From Burkholderia oklahomensis C6786 (GTDB lineage Bacteria; Pseudomonadota; Gammaproteobacteria; Burkholderiales; Burkholderiaceae): a stretch of DNA of 64,000 nucleotides. The stretch lies in NCBI RefSeq assembly GCF_000959365.1, contig NZ_CP009556.1:682001-746000 (forward strand), read 5' to 3'. Under the pieces are notes generated by a model. That model saw only the letters and a list, made by a program, of their open reading frames with translations. It did not search any database and had not been told where the DNA came from. The number at the start of each line of letters is the position of its first letter. Position 1 is the first letter of the stretch. Of this stretch, positions 26,278 to 35,466 are shown piece after piece. Position numbers and translations under genes: made by a program.

Positions 26278-27312
26278 TCAGGTGCGGGCCGATTCGTGCT
26301 GGCGGTAGCGGTCGAGCGCGACGGCGCCGATGATCACGAGCCCCTTGATGATGTACTGCCAGATGTCGGATACGCCGAGCAGCACGAGCCCGTTCGACAG
26401 CACCGCGATGATCAGCGCGCCGATCAGCGTGCCGACGATCGAGCCGACGCCGCCGACGAAGCTCGTGCCGCCGAGAATCACCGCGGCGATCGCGTCGAGC
26501 TCGTACGACTGGCCGAGCTGCAGGCCGTTGGCCGCGTAGAGCCGCGCGGCCGACATCAGCGCGCCCAGGCCGGCGAGCAGGCCCGAGCTCGCGTAGACGA
26601 AGAGCTCGATGCCGCGCACGTTGATGCCGGACAGTCGCGCGGCTTCGGGGTTGCCGCCGACCGAGTAGATCCGCATGCCGAGCACCGTGCGGCGCAGGAT
26701 GAACCACGAGATCGCGACGACGGCGAGCGCGATCACGACGAGCCACGGCACGCCGAGGATCGAGCCGTTGCCGATGAACGCGAACGGCAGCTGCGGGTTG
26801 AAGATCGTCGTGTCGTTGCCCATCAGGCGGGCGATCCCGCGCACGGCGGTCAGCGCGCCGAGCGTGACGATGAAGGGCGGCAGGCGCAGGAACGAGATCA
26901 GCCCGCCGTTGACGACGCCGAACGCGAGCCCGACCAGCAGCGCGGCGGGAATCCCGAGCCAGCCCCAGCCGGGGATGTTCGACGCGAGGAGCGACGCGAC
27001 CGCGGCGGCGGCGAGCACCGAGCCGACCGACAGGTCGATGCCGCCCGTCAGGATCACGAACGTCATGCCGGCGGCGAGCACGATGTTGATCGACGCCTGC
27101 TGCGCGACGATCGACAGGTTCTGCAGCGTGAAGAAGCCGTCGGTCATGAGGCTGAAGCCGATGCACAGAAGCACGAGGACGGGCAGCATGCCGGCCGTGC
27201 GCATCAGCGCCTGCATGCGCGCGCGGTGGTCGGCGGCGCGCTGCGGCGCGCGGTTCCGCGCCGGACCGGGCGGCGCGGAAGCGATCTCGCTTTGCTTCAT
27301 CTGTGGGTTCAT
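26278..27312 (-). CDS. sugar ABC transporter permease (RbsC type)
   Basis: A 344-residue permease with about nine or ten hydrophobic helices. Family blocks: GMTFVILTGGIDLSVGSVLA, FGVVNGGLISFLRLPPFIVTLG, GMRIYSVGGNPEAARLSGIN (the cytoplasmic loop that meets the ATPase) and AAVILGGTSFVGGVGSIVGT. A 40-residue polar N-terminus precedes the first helix. The start at 27312 (MNPQMKQSE) was preferred to a longer frame; the ribosome-binding site is weak (CAGG). It lies 42 bases after the ATPase gene in one operon. Confidence 0.93.
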   Translation of the reverse strand: MNPQMKQSEIASAPPGPARNRAPQRAADHRARMQALMRTAGMLPVLVLLCIGFSLMTDGFFTLQNLSIVAQQASINIVLAAGMTFVILTGGIDLSVGSVLAAAAVASLLASNIPGWGWLGIPAALLVGLAFGVVNGGLISFLRLPPFIVTLGALTAVRGIARLMGNDTTIFNPQLPFAFIGNGSILGVPWLVVIALAVVAISWFILRRTVLGMRIYSVGGNPEAARLSGINVRGIELFVYASSGLLAGLGALMSAARLYAANGLQLGQSYELDAIAAVILGGTSFVGGVGSIVGTLIGALIIAVLSNGLVLLGVSDIWQYIIKGLVIIGAVALDRYRQHESART

Positions 27313-27354
27313 GGCGATAACCTGAAGGTAAGGTGACAAGCCGACGGCGGCCGC

Positions 27355-28908
27355 TCAGTGCGCGGCCGCCGCCTCCGTACGGGAGCCGGTGGCGAGCGCG
27401 ATGATCGCCTCCTGCGTGATCCGCTCGCCCGTGTGTCCGCCGAGTTCGCCGGCGATCCTGCCTTCGCGCATCACGAGCACGCGATCGGCGACGCCGATGA
27501 TCTCCGGCAGCTCGCTCGAGATCACGATGACGCCGACGCCGGCGCGCGCGAGATCGTTGATGATCCGGTAGATCTCCGATTTCGCGCCGATGTCGACGCC
27601 GCGCGTCGGCTCGTCGAGGATCAGCACGCGCGGCTTCGTCTCGAGCAGGCGCGACAGCAGGACTTTCTGCTGGTTGCCGCCCGACAGTGCGCCGACGTTG
27701 ACGTTCGCATGCGGCACGCGGATCGACAGCGACGCGATCGCATCGCGCGCCCGCTGCGCGCCGCGCACGAGGTCGAGCGCGCCGAGCCGGGCGTCGCGCC
27801 CGCAGACCGAGATGTTGATGTTGTCGCGCACGCTCATGTCGAGGAACAGGCCCTGGCGCTTGCGATCCTCGGTCAGGTAGACGAGCCCGGCGTCGATCGC
27901 GTCGCGCGGCGAGTGCGCGCCGAAGGTCCTGTCGCCGAGCTTCACGTCGCCGCTCGCGCGCGGCTCCGCGCCGAAGATGAGCCGCGCGAGCTCGGTGCGG
28001 CCCGCGCCGACGAGGCCCGCGATGCCGAGCACTTCGCCCGCGTGCAGATCGAGGCTGCAGCCGCGCACGCGGCCGCCGTCCGCGACGTCGCGCACCGACA
28101 GCAGCAGATTGCCGGGATCGTACGGCGCATGCGCTTTCTTGTAGAAGCCGGAGATGTCGCGGCCGACCATCATGCCGACGAGCCGCTCGGCCGACAGCGA
28201 GTCGCGGTCGAGCGTGCCGGCGTATGCGCCGTCGCGCAGCACCGACACGCGGTCGGACAGCTCGTAGATCTCCGCCATCCGGTGGCTGATGTAGATGATC
28301 GCGAGGCCTTCGGCGCGCAACTGCCGGATCAGACGGAACAGGTTCTCGGTCTCGCGCGACGACAGCGGCGTGGTCGGTTCGTCCATCACGAGGATGCGCG
28401 CCTTCGTGTGGACGGCGCGCGCGATCTCGACGAGCTGCTGCTCGGCGATCGACAGCGTGCCGACGAGCGTGTTCGGCCCGAAGTCCGCGCCGAGGCGCTC
28501 GAGCACGTCCTGGCAGCCGCGCGCCATCGCGGCGCGATCGATCGTGCCCCAGCGGCCGTTGCCGCGGCGCAGTTCGCGGCCGACGTAGATGTTCTCCGCG
28601 ACGGTCAGGTTCGGCGCGAGGCACAGTTCCTGGTAGATCACGGCGATGCCGGCATCGCGGGCGGCGAGCGGGCCGTCGATCGCGATCGGCGCGCCGTCGA
28701 TGAGAATTTCGCCGCCGGGATCGGCCTGGTACGCGCCCGACAGGATCTTGATGAGCGTCGACTTGCCGGCGCCGTTTTCGCCCATCAGCGAATGGATTTC
28801 GCCGGGACGGACGGTGAGGCTCACGTCGGCGAGCGCGCGCACGGCGGGGAACGTCTTGCTGATGCCGCGCATCTCGAGCAGCGGACGTGACGGATCAGAA
28901 CGCCGCAT
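27355..28908 (-). CDS. sugar ABC transporter ATPase (two-domain, RbsA type)
   Basis: A 517-residue protein with two nucleotide-binding domains. Domain 1 has Walker [10 protein letters not shown], signature-region [14 protein letters not shown] and Walker [12 protein letters not shown]. Domain 2 has the degenerate Walker [11 protein letters not shown], signature [13 protein letters not shown] and Walker [12 protein letters not shown]. This asymmetry is normal in the RbsA/XylG/MglA family. AGGAGG six bases before the ATG at 28908 decides the start. The first codons overlap the end of the ROK regulator gene by 14 bases, so regulator and transporter are one transcript. Confidence 0.95.
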   Translation of the reverse strand: MRRSDPSRPLLEMRGISKTFPAVRALADVSLTVRPGEIHSLMGENGAGKSTLIKILSGAYQADPGGEILIDGAPIAIDGPLAARDAGIAVIYQELCLAPNLTVAENIYVGRELRRGNGRWGTIDRAAMARGCQDVLERLGADFGPNTLVGTLSIAEQQLVEIARAVHTKARILVMDEPTTPLSSRETENLFRLIRQLRAEGLAIIYISHRMAEIYELSDRVSVLRDGAYAGTLDRDSLSAERLVGMMVGRDISGFYKKAHAPYDPGNLLLSVRDVADGGRVRGCSLDLHAGEVLGIAGLVGAGRTELARLIFGAEPRASGDVKLGDRTFGAHSPRDAIDAGLVYLTEDRKRQGLFLDMSVRDNINISVCGRDARLGALDLVRGAQRARDAIASLSIRVPHANVNVGALSGGNQQKVLLSRLLETKPRVLILDEPTRGVDIGAKSEIYRIINDLARAGVGVIVISSELPEIIGVADRVLVMREGRIAGELGGHTGERITQEAIIALATGSRTEAAAAH

Positions 28909-30142
28909 ATCTGGCCTCCTGCGATTCCACGCTTGCACCTCTGAGGATGCCGGCGCGCGGGGAGAAGTTGAAGAACATCGGCAGCGTCGCGGCGCCGATC
29001 GCGCCGGCGTCCGAGCCGAACGAGCCGCGCACCAGCGTGGGCGTGCCGCGCGCTTCCGGCGCGCTTGCCGCGAGCGCCGCGTGCAGGCGCGCGATCAGCG
29101 TGTCGATCAGGCCCGCGTCGGTGTCGGCGTCGAGCACGACGACGGGCGATTCGAGCACGGCGAGCGCCGCGCGCAGCGCGGGCGCGAGCGCGTCGACGCA
29201 ATCGTCGATCCACTCGTCGACGGCCTTCGCGCCGCGCGCGATGCAGGCTTCGAGATCCGCGCGATGCTCGACCCGTTCGCCGCAGTAGCGCAGATGCCGG
29301 ACGAGCCCGTTGAGCGACGCGCGCGCGATCAGGATGTCCCACGCGCCGCGCGGTTTCGGCACCGACGGCAGGCGGCTCGGCGGCACCGGCATCATCGCGA
29401 AGTCGCCGGCGTTGCCGGTGGCGCCGCGCAGGCAGTCGCCGTCGACCGCGATGCCGCCGCCGATCGCCGGCCCGAGGAACAGGTAGACGAAATCGTCGCG
29501 TTGCCGGCCGCAGCCGTAGAACAGCTCGGCGATCGCGGCGGCGTTGCCGTCGTTTTCGCTGAAGACGGGCAGCGCGATCGCGCGATCGAGTTCGCTCGCG
29601 AAATCGACTTCGGCCCACGCGCCGAACGCATCGGCCGGCAGATCGAGCTCGCGCAGCCAGCTTCCGAGGTTGTATGGCTGCGCGACGCCGACGCCCGTCA
29701 GGCGCTCGCGCTCGTGCGCGGAGAGGCGCTGCTGCATCGCGGCGACGTCCTCCCGGACGAGGTCGAGCACGACGGCGGGCGGCGGGAGCAGCGTGTCGTG
29801 CGAGCGGCGGCCGATCACGTCGCCGGCGAAGTTGACGAGCGCCGTCTCGATGCGCATCCGGTCGAGCCGCACGCCGATGCCGAACGCGCCGCGCGGATCG
29901 AGGCGGATCAGCGACGCGGGCTGGCCGCGCTGGCCTTCGACGCGGCCGGCGAATTCGATCAGCTTCGCTTCGGCGAGCGACGCGATGATGCTGCCGACCG
30001 CGGTGCCCGTCAGATTGGCGAGACGCGCGAGATCGGCCTTCGACGCACTGCCCGCGCGCCGCAGGGCCTTCAGCAGGAGGCGCTCGTTGTAGCGGCGCAC
30101 GTTGACCGAGTTGCTGCCCTGGCCGATGTGCGGACTCCTCAT
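28895..30142 (-). CDS. ROK-family (NagC/XylR/Mlc-like) transcriptional repressor
   Basis: A 415-residue regulator. Residues 10-80 are a winged helix ([46 protein letters not shown]). The ROK sugar-kinase-like domain follows, with [36 protein letters not shown] and [10 protein letters not shown]. The CxCG zinc cluster found in many ROK proteins is absent. GGAGGAG precedes the ATG. A perfect 13+13 bp inverted repeat lies 36 bases upstream, so the protein very likely represses its own operon and is released by the transported sugar. Confidence 0.93.
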   Translation of the reverse strand: MRSPHIGQGSNSVNVRRYNERLLLKALRRAGSASKADLARLANLTGTAVGSIIASLAEAKLIEFAGRVEGQRGQPASLIRLDPRGAFGIGVRLDRMRIETALVNFAGDVIGRRSHDTLLPPPAVVLDLVREDVAAMQQRLSAHERERLTGVGVAQPYNLGSWLRELDLPADAFGAWAEVDFASELDRAIALPVFSENDGNAAAIAELFYGCGRQRDDFVYLFLGPAIGGGIAVDGDCLRGATGNAGDFAMMPVPPSRLPSVPKPRGAWDILIARASLNGLVRHLRYCGERVEHRADLEACIARGAKAVDEWIDDCVDALAPALRAALAVLESPVVVLDADTDAGLIDTLIARLHAALAASAPEARGTPTLVRGSFGSDAGAIGAATLPMFFNFSPRAGILRGASVESQEARYAAF

Positions 30143-30177
30143 GATGTCTCCTCCGGGGTTGGCACGGGTCGCCAGAG

Positions 30178-30206
30178 GTTAAATAAATCAAGTTGATTTA
30201 TTTAAC
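30178..30206 (-). promoter_or_regulatory. ROK operator, perfect 13+13 bp inverted repeat
   Basis: GTTAAATAAATCA and its exact reverse complement separated by three bases (AGT). It is strikingly AT-rich in a GC-rich region and lies 36 bases before the ROK gene start, where RNA polymerase would bind. AT-rich dyads of this type are recognised by NagC/Mlc/XylR-family proteins. Between it and 30590 there is no gene. Confidence 0.8.
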
Positions 30207-30590
30207 TGCGAGACGTCGGACATGTCTGCTTAGGGGATTCCCGGGTATCGACGGATTGATGCGGAGGATGGCGGCGGGGTGGGCGCGTTGAGGATGACGA
30301 TTCGCTTTCAGTTGCTTGTGCGCGCGCTGTCGAACGATGTTCGCGGGCGTTCGGAATTGCCGGGCGATTCGGCGGTGGTTCGATCGTATTCCTGAATGGA
30401 ATGTCGCCGGCGGCAATCGCATTGATTCGTCATCCAAAATGGATGAACCGTCGCACGTGCCGAACGAAATCGTGGCTGAAATCAAGTCGTATGGCCTCGG
30501 TCTTCATCGACGCATCGAGCGGGCTCGGGATGTCGCGGCGGATGTGACCGGACCGGCGTTTTTTCGATGCGCGGAAAGCCGGCGTCGGTC

Positions 30591-30628
30591 CGTCCGTCGA
30601 CCGGGCATGCATGCCCGGTCGACGGACG
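30591..30628. repeat. 38-bp perfect palindrome
   Basis: Two 19-bp arms (CGTCCGTCGACCGGGCATG and its exact reverse complement) with no spacer. It starts 44 bases after the stop of the glucoamylase-linked small gene, on that gene's downstream side. As RNA it forms a very stable hairpin that could terminate or stabilise the 3' end; there is no T-run directly after it in that direction. Confidence 0.85.
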
Positions 30629-30672
30629 TTCTCGGCAACATCAGGCGCACGCTTGCGCCGTTCAACCCGTGC

Positions 30673-31017
30673 TCATGGCGAAGTCCCTGCCGGCGGGTGC
30701 AACGGCTGAGCGCCGGGGATGTCGGGCGCACCGCGCTGCGCTTCGACGGGCGCCAGTGTCGTCGCCGGATCGGGGCTCCAGCTGGTCCCGCCCGGCTTGA
30801 CCTTGACGGGCGGCAGCGCCTTGACGAGCGGCCGGCTCGGCGGCGCGGGCGGAGGCGGCGGCACGGGCTGCGCACGATCGGGAACGACCGCGGCCGGCGC
30901 AACCGCAACCGCAGCCGCCCGATCGCGATTCGCCAGCAGTCCGTAACGCCAGCCCGCCGCCGCCAATCCCAGCAGCAGCACCGCGGCGGCAAGCGCCAAC
31001 CCGCTCGCGCGCGTCAT
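30673..31017 (-). CDS. small membrane-anchored proline-rich protein
   Basis: A 114-residue protein. An N-terminal transmembrane helix (GLALAAAVLLLGLAAAGWRY) is followed by a periplasmic low-complexity part with a PPPPPAPPSRP stretch and a VKALPPVKVKPGG segment. Its ATG overlaps the glucoamylase stop as ATGA, so it is translationally coupled to the secreted enzyme. No family is recognised. A role in export or cell-surface retention of the glucoamylase is a guess from context only. Confidence 0.7.
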   Translation of the reverse strand: MTRASGLALAAAVLLLGLAAAGWRYGLLANRDRAAAVAVAPAAVVPDRAQPVPPPPPAPPSRPLVKALPPVKVKPGGTSWSPDPATTLAPVEAQRGAPDIPGAQPLHPPAGTSP

Positions 31018-33662
31018 CACCAGTTCACCTGATCGTTCAGCGTCAGCGCGCCGCTCGTCGGCGTCTGGAGCTGCCGATTGCCCGACCAGTTCTCCCACGT
31101 CACGCTGCCGTCCGCGTTCTTGCGATAGTACTTGTACTGAATCGCCTGGCCGGCCGGCATGTTGACGGTGTTGCTCCATACCGGGTAATTGGCCGGGTCG
31201 ACCGGAATGCCGAGATCGGTGTTCCAGTTTCCGAGCGCGGCGACGTTGCCCGTCACGTAGACCTGCTGGCCGAGCTGCGTGCTGGCGTTGACGTTGACCG
31301 CCACCGCCACCTGCCCGCTCTGCAGCGGCGCGACGCAATTGTTGTAGCGCGCGCAGACGACCGACGGTATGTCGACGATGCGGCCGGCCTGAATCGACGC
31401 CAGCAGGCTGATGTACTCGCCCATCGCCCAGTTCAGCGGCGCCATCGACTTGGTCGGCTGGCCCGGCGTGTAGCCGGCCGGCGTCGTCACGGCCCAGCCG
31501 TCCGGCAGCGTCGTCGAATTCGACCACACCTGTTCCGGCAGAAAGCCTTCGGGCGTCGTCAATTGCTTGAGCGTCGAGAAATACGCGCTGCCCGCGCTGC
31601 CGCTGCCTTGGCGCGCGATCTCGTACATGCCGCGCTCGGCGGTGAAGATCGGCCACAAGCGGCCGGCTCCGGTGCCGTCGAAGTCGCTGCCGTCGTTGTG
31701 CTCGCCGTAGCCGTCGAAGTTGTAGCGGAACCACGCGTTGGGCGAGAGCGCCGGCGCGTTCGCCAGGCTCAGCGACTGGCCGAGCACGCTGTCGTAGACC
31801 GAGATCGTGTTGACGACGGTCGGATCCGTCGCGCGCTTGACGCCCATCCGGACCAGCTCGAAGAAGCCTCCGTCGACGACGCGCCGCGCGTCGTGGCTGC
31901 CGCCGCCGTTCTTGACGGTCAGCGTTTGCGGCGTGTCCGGGCCCGCGGTCGGCGCGAAGCTCGCGCGATCGGTGCCGGTGCCGGAGCGGCTCGCCGGATT
32001 GATCCGGATGTAGTAGCTGCCGCTGCCGAACGTGCCGGTCGACGTGTACGTCCACGCCGCGACGTTCTCCTGCCAGTAGTCGGCCGCGGCGAGGTAGCGC
32101 GCGGCGCTCGCCGTATCGCCGTTCTGCGTCGCGATGTCGGCTGCCGTGACGAGGCCGGCGATCTCGGCGGCGATGGTCGACGGCGAATAGCCGGCGTTCT
32201 CTTCCCAGCGCTCCTGATAGGTCCACGGACCGGTGTTGACGATGTAGTCGGCGGTGAGCTTGATCTTCGGCCACAACGGATTGAACACGCTCGGGCCGAG
32301 GCGCCACGCGAGGATGATCGGCATCGCCTGCTCGTCCATCTGCGTGCCTTGCCAGTACGGCCAGCCGCTCACCCACGCATTCTGCGGAAAGCGCCCGACG
32401 CGGCTGTAGCCCTGCGCGCAACCGGACGCGTTGTATTCGGCGGTGCCGCAATCGCTTGTCTGCTGCAGCGTGTTGAACAGATAGTTGACGACGCTCGTCG
32501 CGCTCGACGTGTCGCCCGCCGTCGTCAGCGCGTTCGCGAACTTGAACAGATCGCGCGGCCACACGAGGTGATAGCCGCCCGCGTTCGCGTCGCCCTGCGT
32601 TTCGCCCCACGGCGTGCCGATGCCGGCGATCATCGCGCCGTTGCTCTTGTCCTGCATCGTCTTGAGCGTCATCGCGGCGAGGTAGTAGGCATCGTCCGCG
32701 GCGCCGTTCTGCGACGACAGGCCCGCCGCGTAGTTGTGCCATGCGGTGTCGTACTGCTGCTGCTCGCCGGCGAGATCGCTGCCGAGCACCGTGTTCGCGT
32801 CGCCGAGCGCCTGGTCCTGCGTGCCGCCGAAGCCGAGCACGACGTCGAACGACACGCTCGTCGCGGTCGGATCGCCGAGGTCGATCCAGCCCATCTGCGC
32901 GACGTTGCCGTTGGTGGCGGATGAGAAGGTCCAGTCCATCGTCTTGTCGGCGGTGCCGCCGAGCAGGTCGGTCCAGCCGTCGCTCTGTCCGACGAAGCCG
33001 TTCGACGTCATGCCGACGCCGTTGACCACCGTCCACGGACGGCTCGTCACGAGCGCGGAATAGCGGCTGTTGTGATTGGCGACGAGCGCGGTGCCGCCGG
33101 TGCCCGACACCGTTTGCGCGGTGTTGTTGCCGCCGGCGTTGTCGAGGTACGGCTTCGACAGCATGTAGAGGTTGAAGTCGCCGACCTTGTGGCCGTTGAG
33201 CGCGGTGAAGGTGACGCGCTGGACGATCGCGTTGTAGTTCGGATCGGCGAAGACGATCTTGCGGATCTGCCAGTTGTGCGCGCTGTTGCTGGTGGTCACC
33301 TGCCAGCTCATCGTGCGCGTGTCGGTCTGCGCGGCCGAGTAGGCCTGCAGCTTTTCTTCGTCGACGAAGGTCTTGCCGCCATCGCCGACCAGGAACTGCA
33401 GGTCGACCGATTCGGGCGTATCGAGGACCGGATAGTAGACCTCGGACAGGATGCCGCGATAGCCGGTGAAGTAGACCCGCGATGCTCCGTTGACCGCGGT
33501 GCCGAGGAACGACTTGGCCGCGGGGCCTCTCACCGGCGTCGCGCCGGGCGAACCGAACGCTTCGGCGGCCGACGCGCACGCCGGCAACGCCGCGACGCCC
33601 GCCATGGCCGCCAAACTGCCAACCAGCACCGCCTGTTTCAATCTGAAGTGCTTTGCCGACAT
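31017..33662 (-). CDS. secreted GH15 glucoamylase with C-terminal CBM20 starch-binding domain
   Basis: An 881-residue secreted enzyme releasing glucose from starch-like glucans. Signal peptide: AVLVGSLAAMAGVAALPACA, then ASA. Residues ~45-310 are the bacterial GH15 N-terminal beta-sandwich (SRVYFTGYRGILSEVYYPVL). The catalytic (alpha/alpha)6 domain follows, with GGYHLVWPRDLFKFANAL in the substrate site, YQERWEENAGYSPSTIAAEI around the general acid and EGFLPEQVW holding the general-base Glu. About the last 100 residues are a CBM20 domain (VYVTGNVAALGNWN, YKYYRKNADGSVTWENW). GGAG precedes the chosen ATG by six bases; the open frame extends 22 codons further up without need. Confidence 0.94.
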   Translation of the reverse strand: MSAKHFRLKQAVLVGSLAAMAGVAALPACASAAEAFGSPGATPVRGPAAKSFLGTAVNGASRVYFTGYRGILSEVYYPVLDTPESVDLQFLVGDGGKTFVDEEKLQAYSAAQTDTRTMSWQVTTSNSAHNWQIRKIVFADPNYNAIVQRVTFTALNGHKVGDFNLYMLSKPYLDNAGGNNTAQTVSGTGGTALVANHNSRYSALVTSRPWTVVNGVGMTSNGFVGQSDGWTDLLGGTADKTMDWTFSSATNGNVAQMGWIDLGDPTATSVSFDVVLGFGGTQDQALGDANTVLGSDLAGEQQQYDTAWHNYAAGLSSQNGAADDAYYLAAMTLKTMQDKSNGAMIAGIGTPWGETQGDANAGGYHLVWPRDLFKFANALTTAGDTSSATSVVNYLFNTLQQTSDCGTAEYNASGCAQGYSRVGRFPQNAWVSGWPYWQGTQMDEQAMPIILAWRLGPSVFNPLWPKIKLTADYIVNTGPWTYQERWEENAGYSPSTIAAEIAGLVTAADIATQNGDTASAARYLAAADYWQENVAAWTYTSTGTFGSGSYYIRINPASRSGTGTDRASFAPTAGPDTPQTLTVKNGGGSHDARRVVDGGFFELVRMGVKRATDPTVVNTISVYDSVLGQSLSLANAPALSPNAWFRYNFDGYGEHNDGSDFDGTGAGRLWPIFTAERGMYEIARQGSGSAGSAYFSTLKQLTTPEGFLPEQVWSNSTTLPDGWAVTTPAGYTPGQPTKSMAPLNWAMGEYISLLASIQAGRIVDIPSVVCARYNNCVAPLQSGQVAVAVNVNASTQLGQQVYVTGNVAALGNWNTDLGIPVDPANYPVWSNTVNMPAGQAIQYKYYRKNADGSVTWENWSGNRQLQTPTSGALTLNDQVNW

Positions 33663-33718
33663 TTTCGTCTCCGTTATGAATTTGTATGCTGTCGTTTTTG
33701 TAGCAAAACAACATGCGC

Positions 33719-33747
33719 TGTATCTCATGCGAAGCCGAAAGAGTCAA
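33719..33747 (-). promoter_or_regulatory. probable glucoamylase promoter
   Basis: On the minus strand TTGACT (33747-33742), a 17-base spacer and GATACA (33724-33719), about 55-85 bases before the glucoamylase ATG. The spacing is optimal and the -35 is near consensus. Confidence 0.55.
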
Positions 33748-33755
33748 TATTTTCA

Positions 33756-33780
33756 ATGTATTGTAGTCGACTATGTATTG
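33756..33780. repeat. direct repeat upstream of glucoamylase promoter
   Basis: ATGTATTG occurs twice, at 33756 and 33773, 17 bases apart, immediately upstream of the -35. The spacing and position suit a regulator-binding site. The remaining intergenic sequence to 33996 shows no gene. Confidence 0.4.
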
Positions 33781-33996
33781 ATACTACATCCGCTCGACGG
33801 CACGACGAGATGAACTGCCGGCGGCGGGCGCGGTGCGGAGAAAGCGCGGGCTCGAGGCGTTCGTTGGAGGTTGCCGACGCGGGAGCGATGCGCGGCGCAT
33901 GCGAATGACGCGTTGTTGGGTTTCGTGCCGTCGGCGCGCGATGCGCGGATCCGACGATGGTCATCGGGGCATCGGCCTGCATCGTGAAGGAAGGAC

Positions 33997-34032
33997 GCGC
34001 CGCCGGCCCGCATCGGGGCGCGGCGGCTTTTT
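33997..34032 (-). terminator. GC-rich hairpin after the transporter gene
   Basis: A strong stem (GCCGCCGGCCC pairing with GGGCGCGGCGGC, one bulge) lies 70 bases after the MHS-transporter stop. On the plus strand it is followed by TTTTT. It separates the transporter operon from the glucoamylase promoter region. Confidence 0.5.
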
Positions 34033-34101
34033 CCGGACGCCGACGGCGCAATGCGAGCCGACGGCCGCGCGGACACGTCAGCCGTGCCGCGGCGTTCTAC
34101 G

Positions 34102-35427
34102 TCAATCGAGCGGCTTGCCCGCCTTGTCGTCCATCGAGCGCAGCGCGATCAACGTCAACGCGCCGCAACCGATCGCGTAGTACGCGGGCGCGTTCGCATC
34201 GCCGGTCGCGGCGATCAGCCACGTGACGAAGAATTGCGCGAATCCGCCGAAGATCGCGACGCCGATGCTGTAGACGAGCGCGCCGCCCGTCGCGCGCACC
34301 GCGCGCGGAAACAATTCGCCGAGCATCGCGCTCATCGCGCCGATGTTGATCGCATGCACGCATGCGAGCGCCGCGATGATCGTCAGCAGCGAGACGGCGC
34401 CCGGCCAGCGGTTCAGCGCGACGAATGCCGGATAGATCGCGAGCATCAGCGCGATGCGCGTCCACCAGACGATCCGGTTGCGCCCGTAGCGATCCGACAG
34501 GTAGCCGCCGATCGGCGTCACGATCGCGAGCATCGCGCCCGCGATGCAGCCGGCCATCATCGACAGCCAGCTCGGCAGATGCAGCACCTGCACGCCGTAG
34601 ATCGCCATGTAGAACACGATGATGTAATGGATCGACGTGCCGCCGATTGTGATGCCGAGGCCGGCGAACACGGCTTTGCCGTGGCGGCGCAGCACGTCCG
34701 CGAGCGGCAGCGATGCGATGTTCCCGCGCGAAGCGGTGGCGGCCGAGGACGCTGCGGCCGGCGCTTCGTCGACCGTGCGTCGCAGCCAGTAGCCGAGCGG
34801 CGCGAACAGCGTGCCGATGACGAACGGCACGCGCCATCCCCAGCTTTCGAGCTGCGCGGCGCTGAGCGTCGACGTCAGCACGACGCCCGTCAGCGCGCCG
34901 ACGAGCGCCGCGAGTCCCTGGCTCGAGAACTGGAACGATGCGTAGAACCCGCGTTGCGCGTGAGGCGCCTGCTCGATCAGCAGCGTGGTCGACGCGCCGA
35001 CTTCGCCGCCGGACGCGAAACCTTGCAGCAGCCGCGCGATCACGAGCAGCAGCGGCGCCGCGATGCCGGCCTGCGCGTAAGTCGGCGCGACCGCGATCGT
35101 CGCGGTGCCGAGCGCCATGATGAGCAGCGTTGCGATCATCGCGCGCTTGCGCCCGACGCGGTCCGCGTACATGCCGATCACGAGACCGCCGAGCGGGCGC
35201 GTGACGAATCCGACGCCGAAGCTCGCGACCGCGAGCATCAGTTGTCCGAACGACGAGTGAACCGGAAAGAACAGCTTGCCGATCAGGATCGCGAAGAAAC
35301 TGTAGACGGTGAAGTCGTAGAACTCGAGCGCGTTGCCGACCGCGGCCGCGGCGATCAGGCGGCGCTTCTTCGCGGCGGCGCGCGCGTCGGCCGGCGCGCC
35401 GGTGAAATTGAGAGCGGACGTTTCCAT
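34102..35427 (-). CDS. MFS transporter, metabolite:H+ symporter (MHS) family
   Basis: A 441-residue transporter with twelve predicted helices. Family signatures: AAAVGNALEFYDFTVYSFFA in helix 1, the GMYADRVGRKRAM loop 2-3 motif, ARLLQGFASGGEVGASTTLL in helix 4-5 and the duplicate GGYLSDRYGRNRI in loop 8-9. This pattern fits the ProP/KgtP/ShiA group that takes up organic acids or osmolytes with protons. It starts 39 bases after the M20 amidohydrolase gene, so uptake and hydrolysis of the same N-acyl or amide compound is likely. Confidence 0.92.
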   Translation of the reverse strand: METSALNFTGAPADARAAAKKRRLIAAAAVGNALEFYDFTVYSFFAILIGKLFFPVHSSFGQLMLAVASFGVGFVTRPLGGLVIGMYADRVGRKRAMIATLLIMALGTATIAVAPTYAQAGIAAPLLLVIARLLQGFASGGEVGASTTLLIEQAPHAQRGFYASFQFSSQGLAALVGALTGVVLTSTLSAAQLESWGWRVPFVIGTLFAPLGYWLRRTVDEAPAAASSAATASRGNIASLPLADVLRRHGKAVFAGLGITIGGTSIHYIIVFYMAIYGVQVLHLPSWLSMMAGCIAGAMLAIVTPIGGYLSDRYGRNRIVWWTRIALMLAIYPAFVALNRWPGAVSLLTIIAALACVHAINIGAMSAMLGELFPRAVRATGGALVYSIGVAIFGGFAQFFVTWLIAATGDANAPAYYAIGCGALTLIALRSMDDKAGKPLD

Positions 35428-35466
35428 GTGATCCCCGAGGAACGCAAGACGGCGGGCGAGAGGGCG

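Noticed and set aside
26051..28624. 857-codon minus-strand frame over the sugar ABC genes
   Set aside because: Arg/Ala-rich with no family pattern; the clear permease, ATPase and binding-protein genes occupy the same strand in other frames. It is a GC-driven shadow.
30673..33756. 1027-codon minus-strand frame over the glucoamylase
   Set aside because: Only its last 115 codons, after the glucoamylase stop, carry a sensible protein; the rest is a shadow of the GH15 gene.
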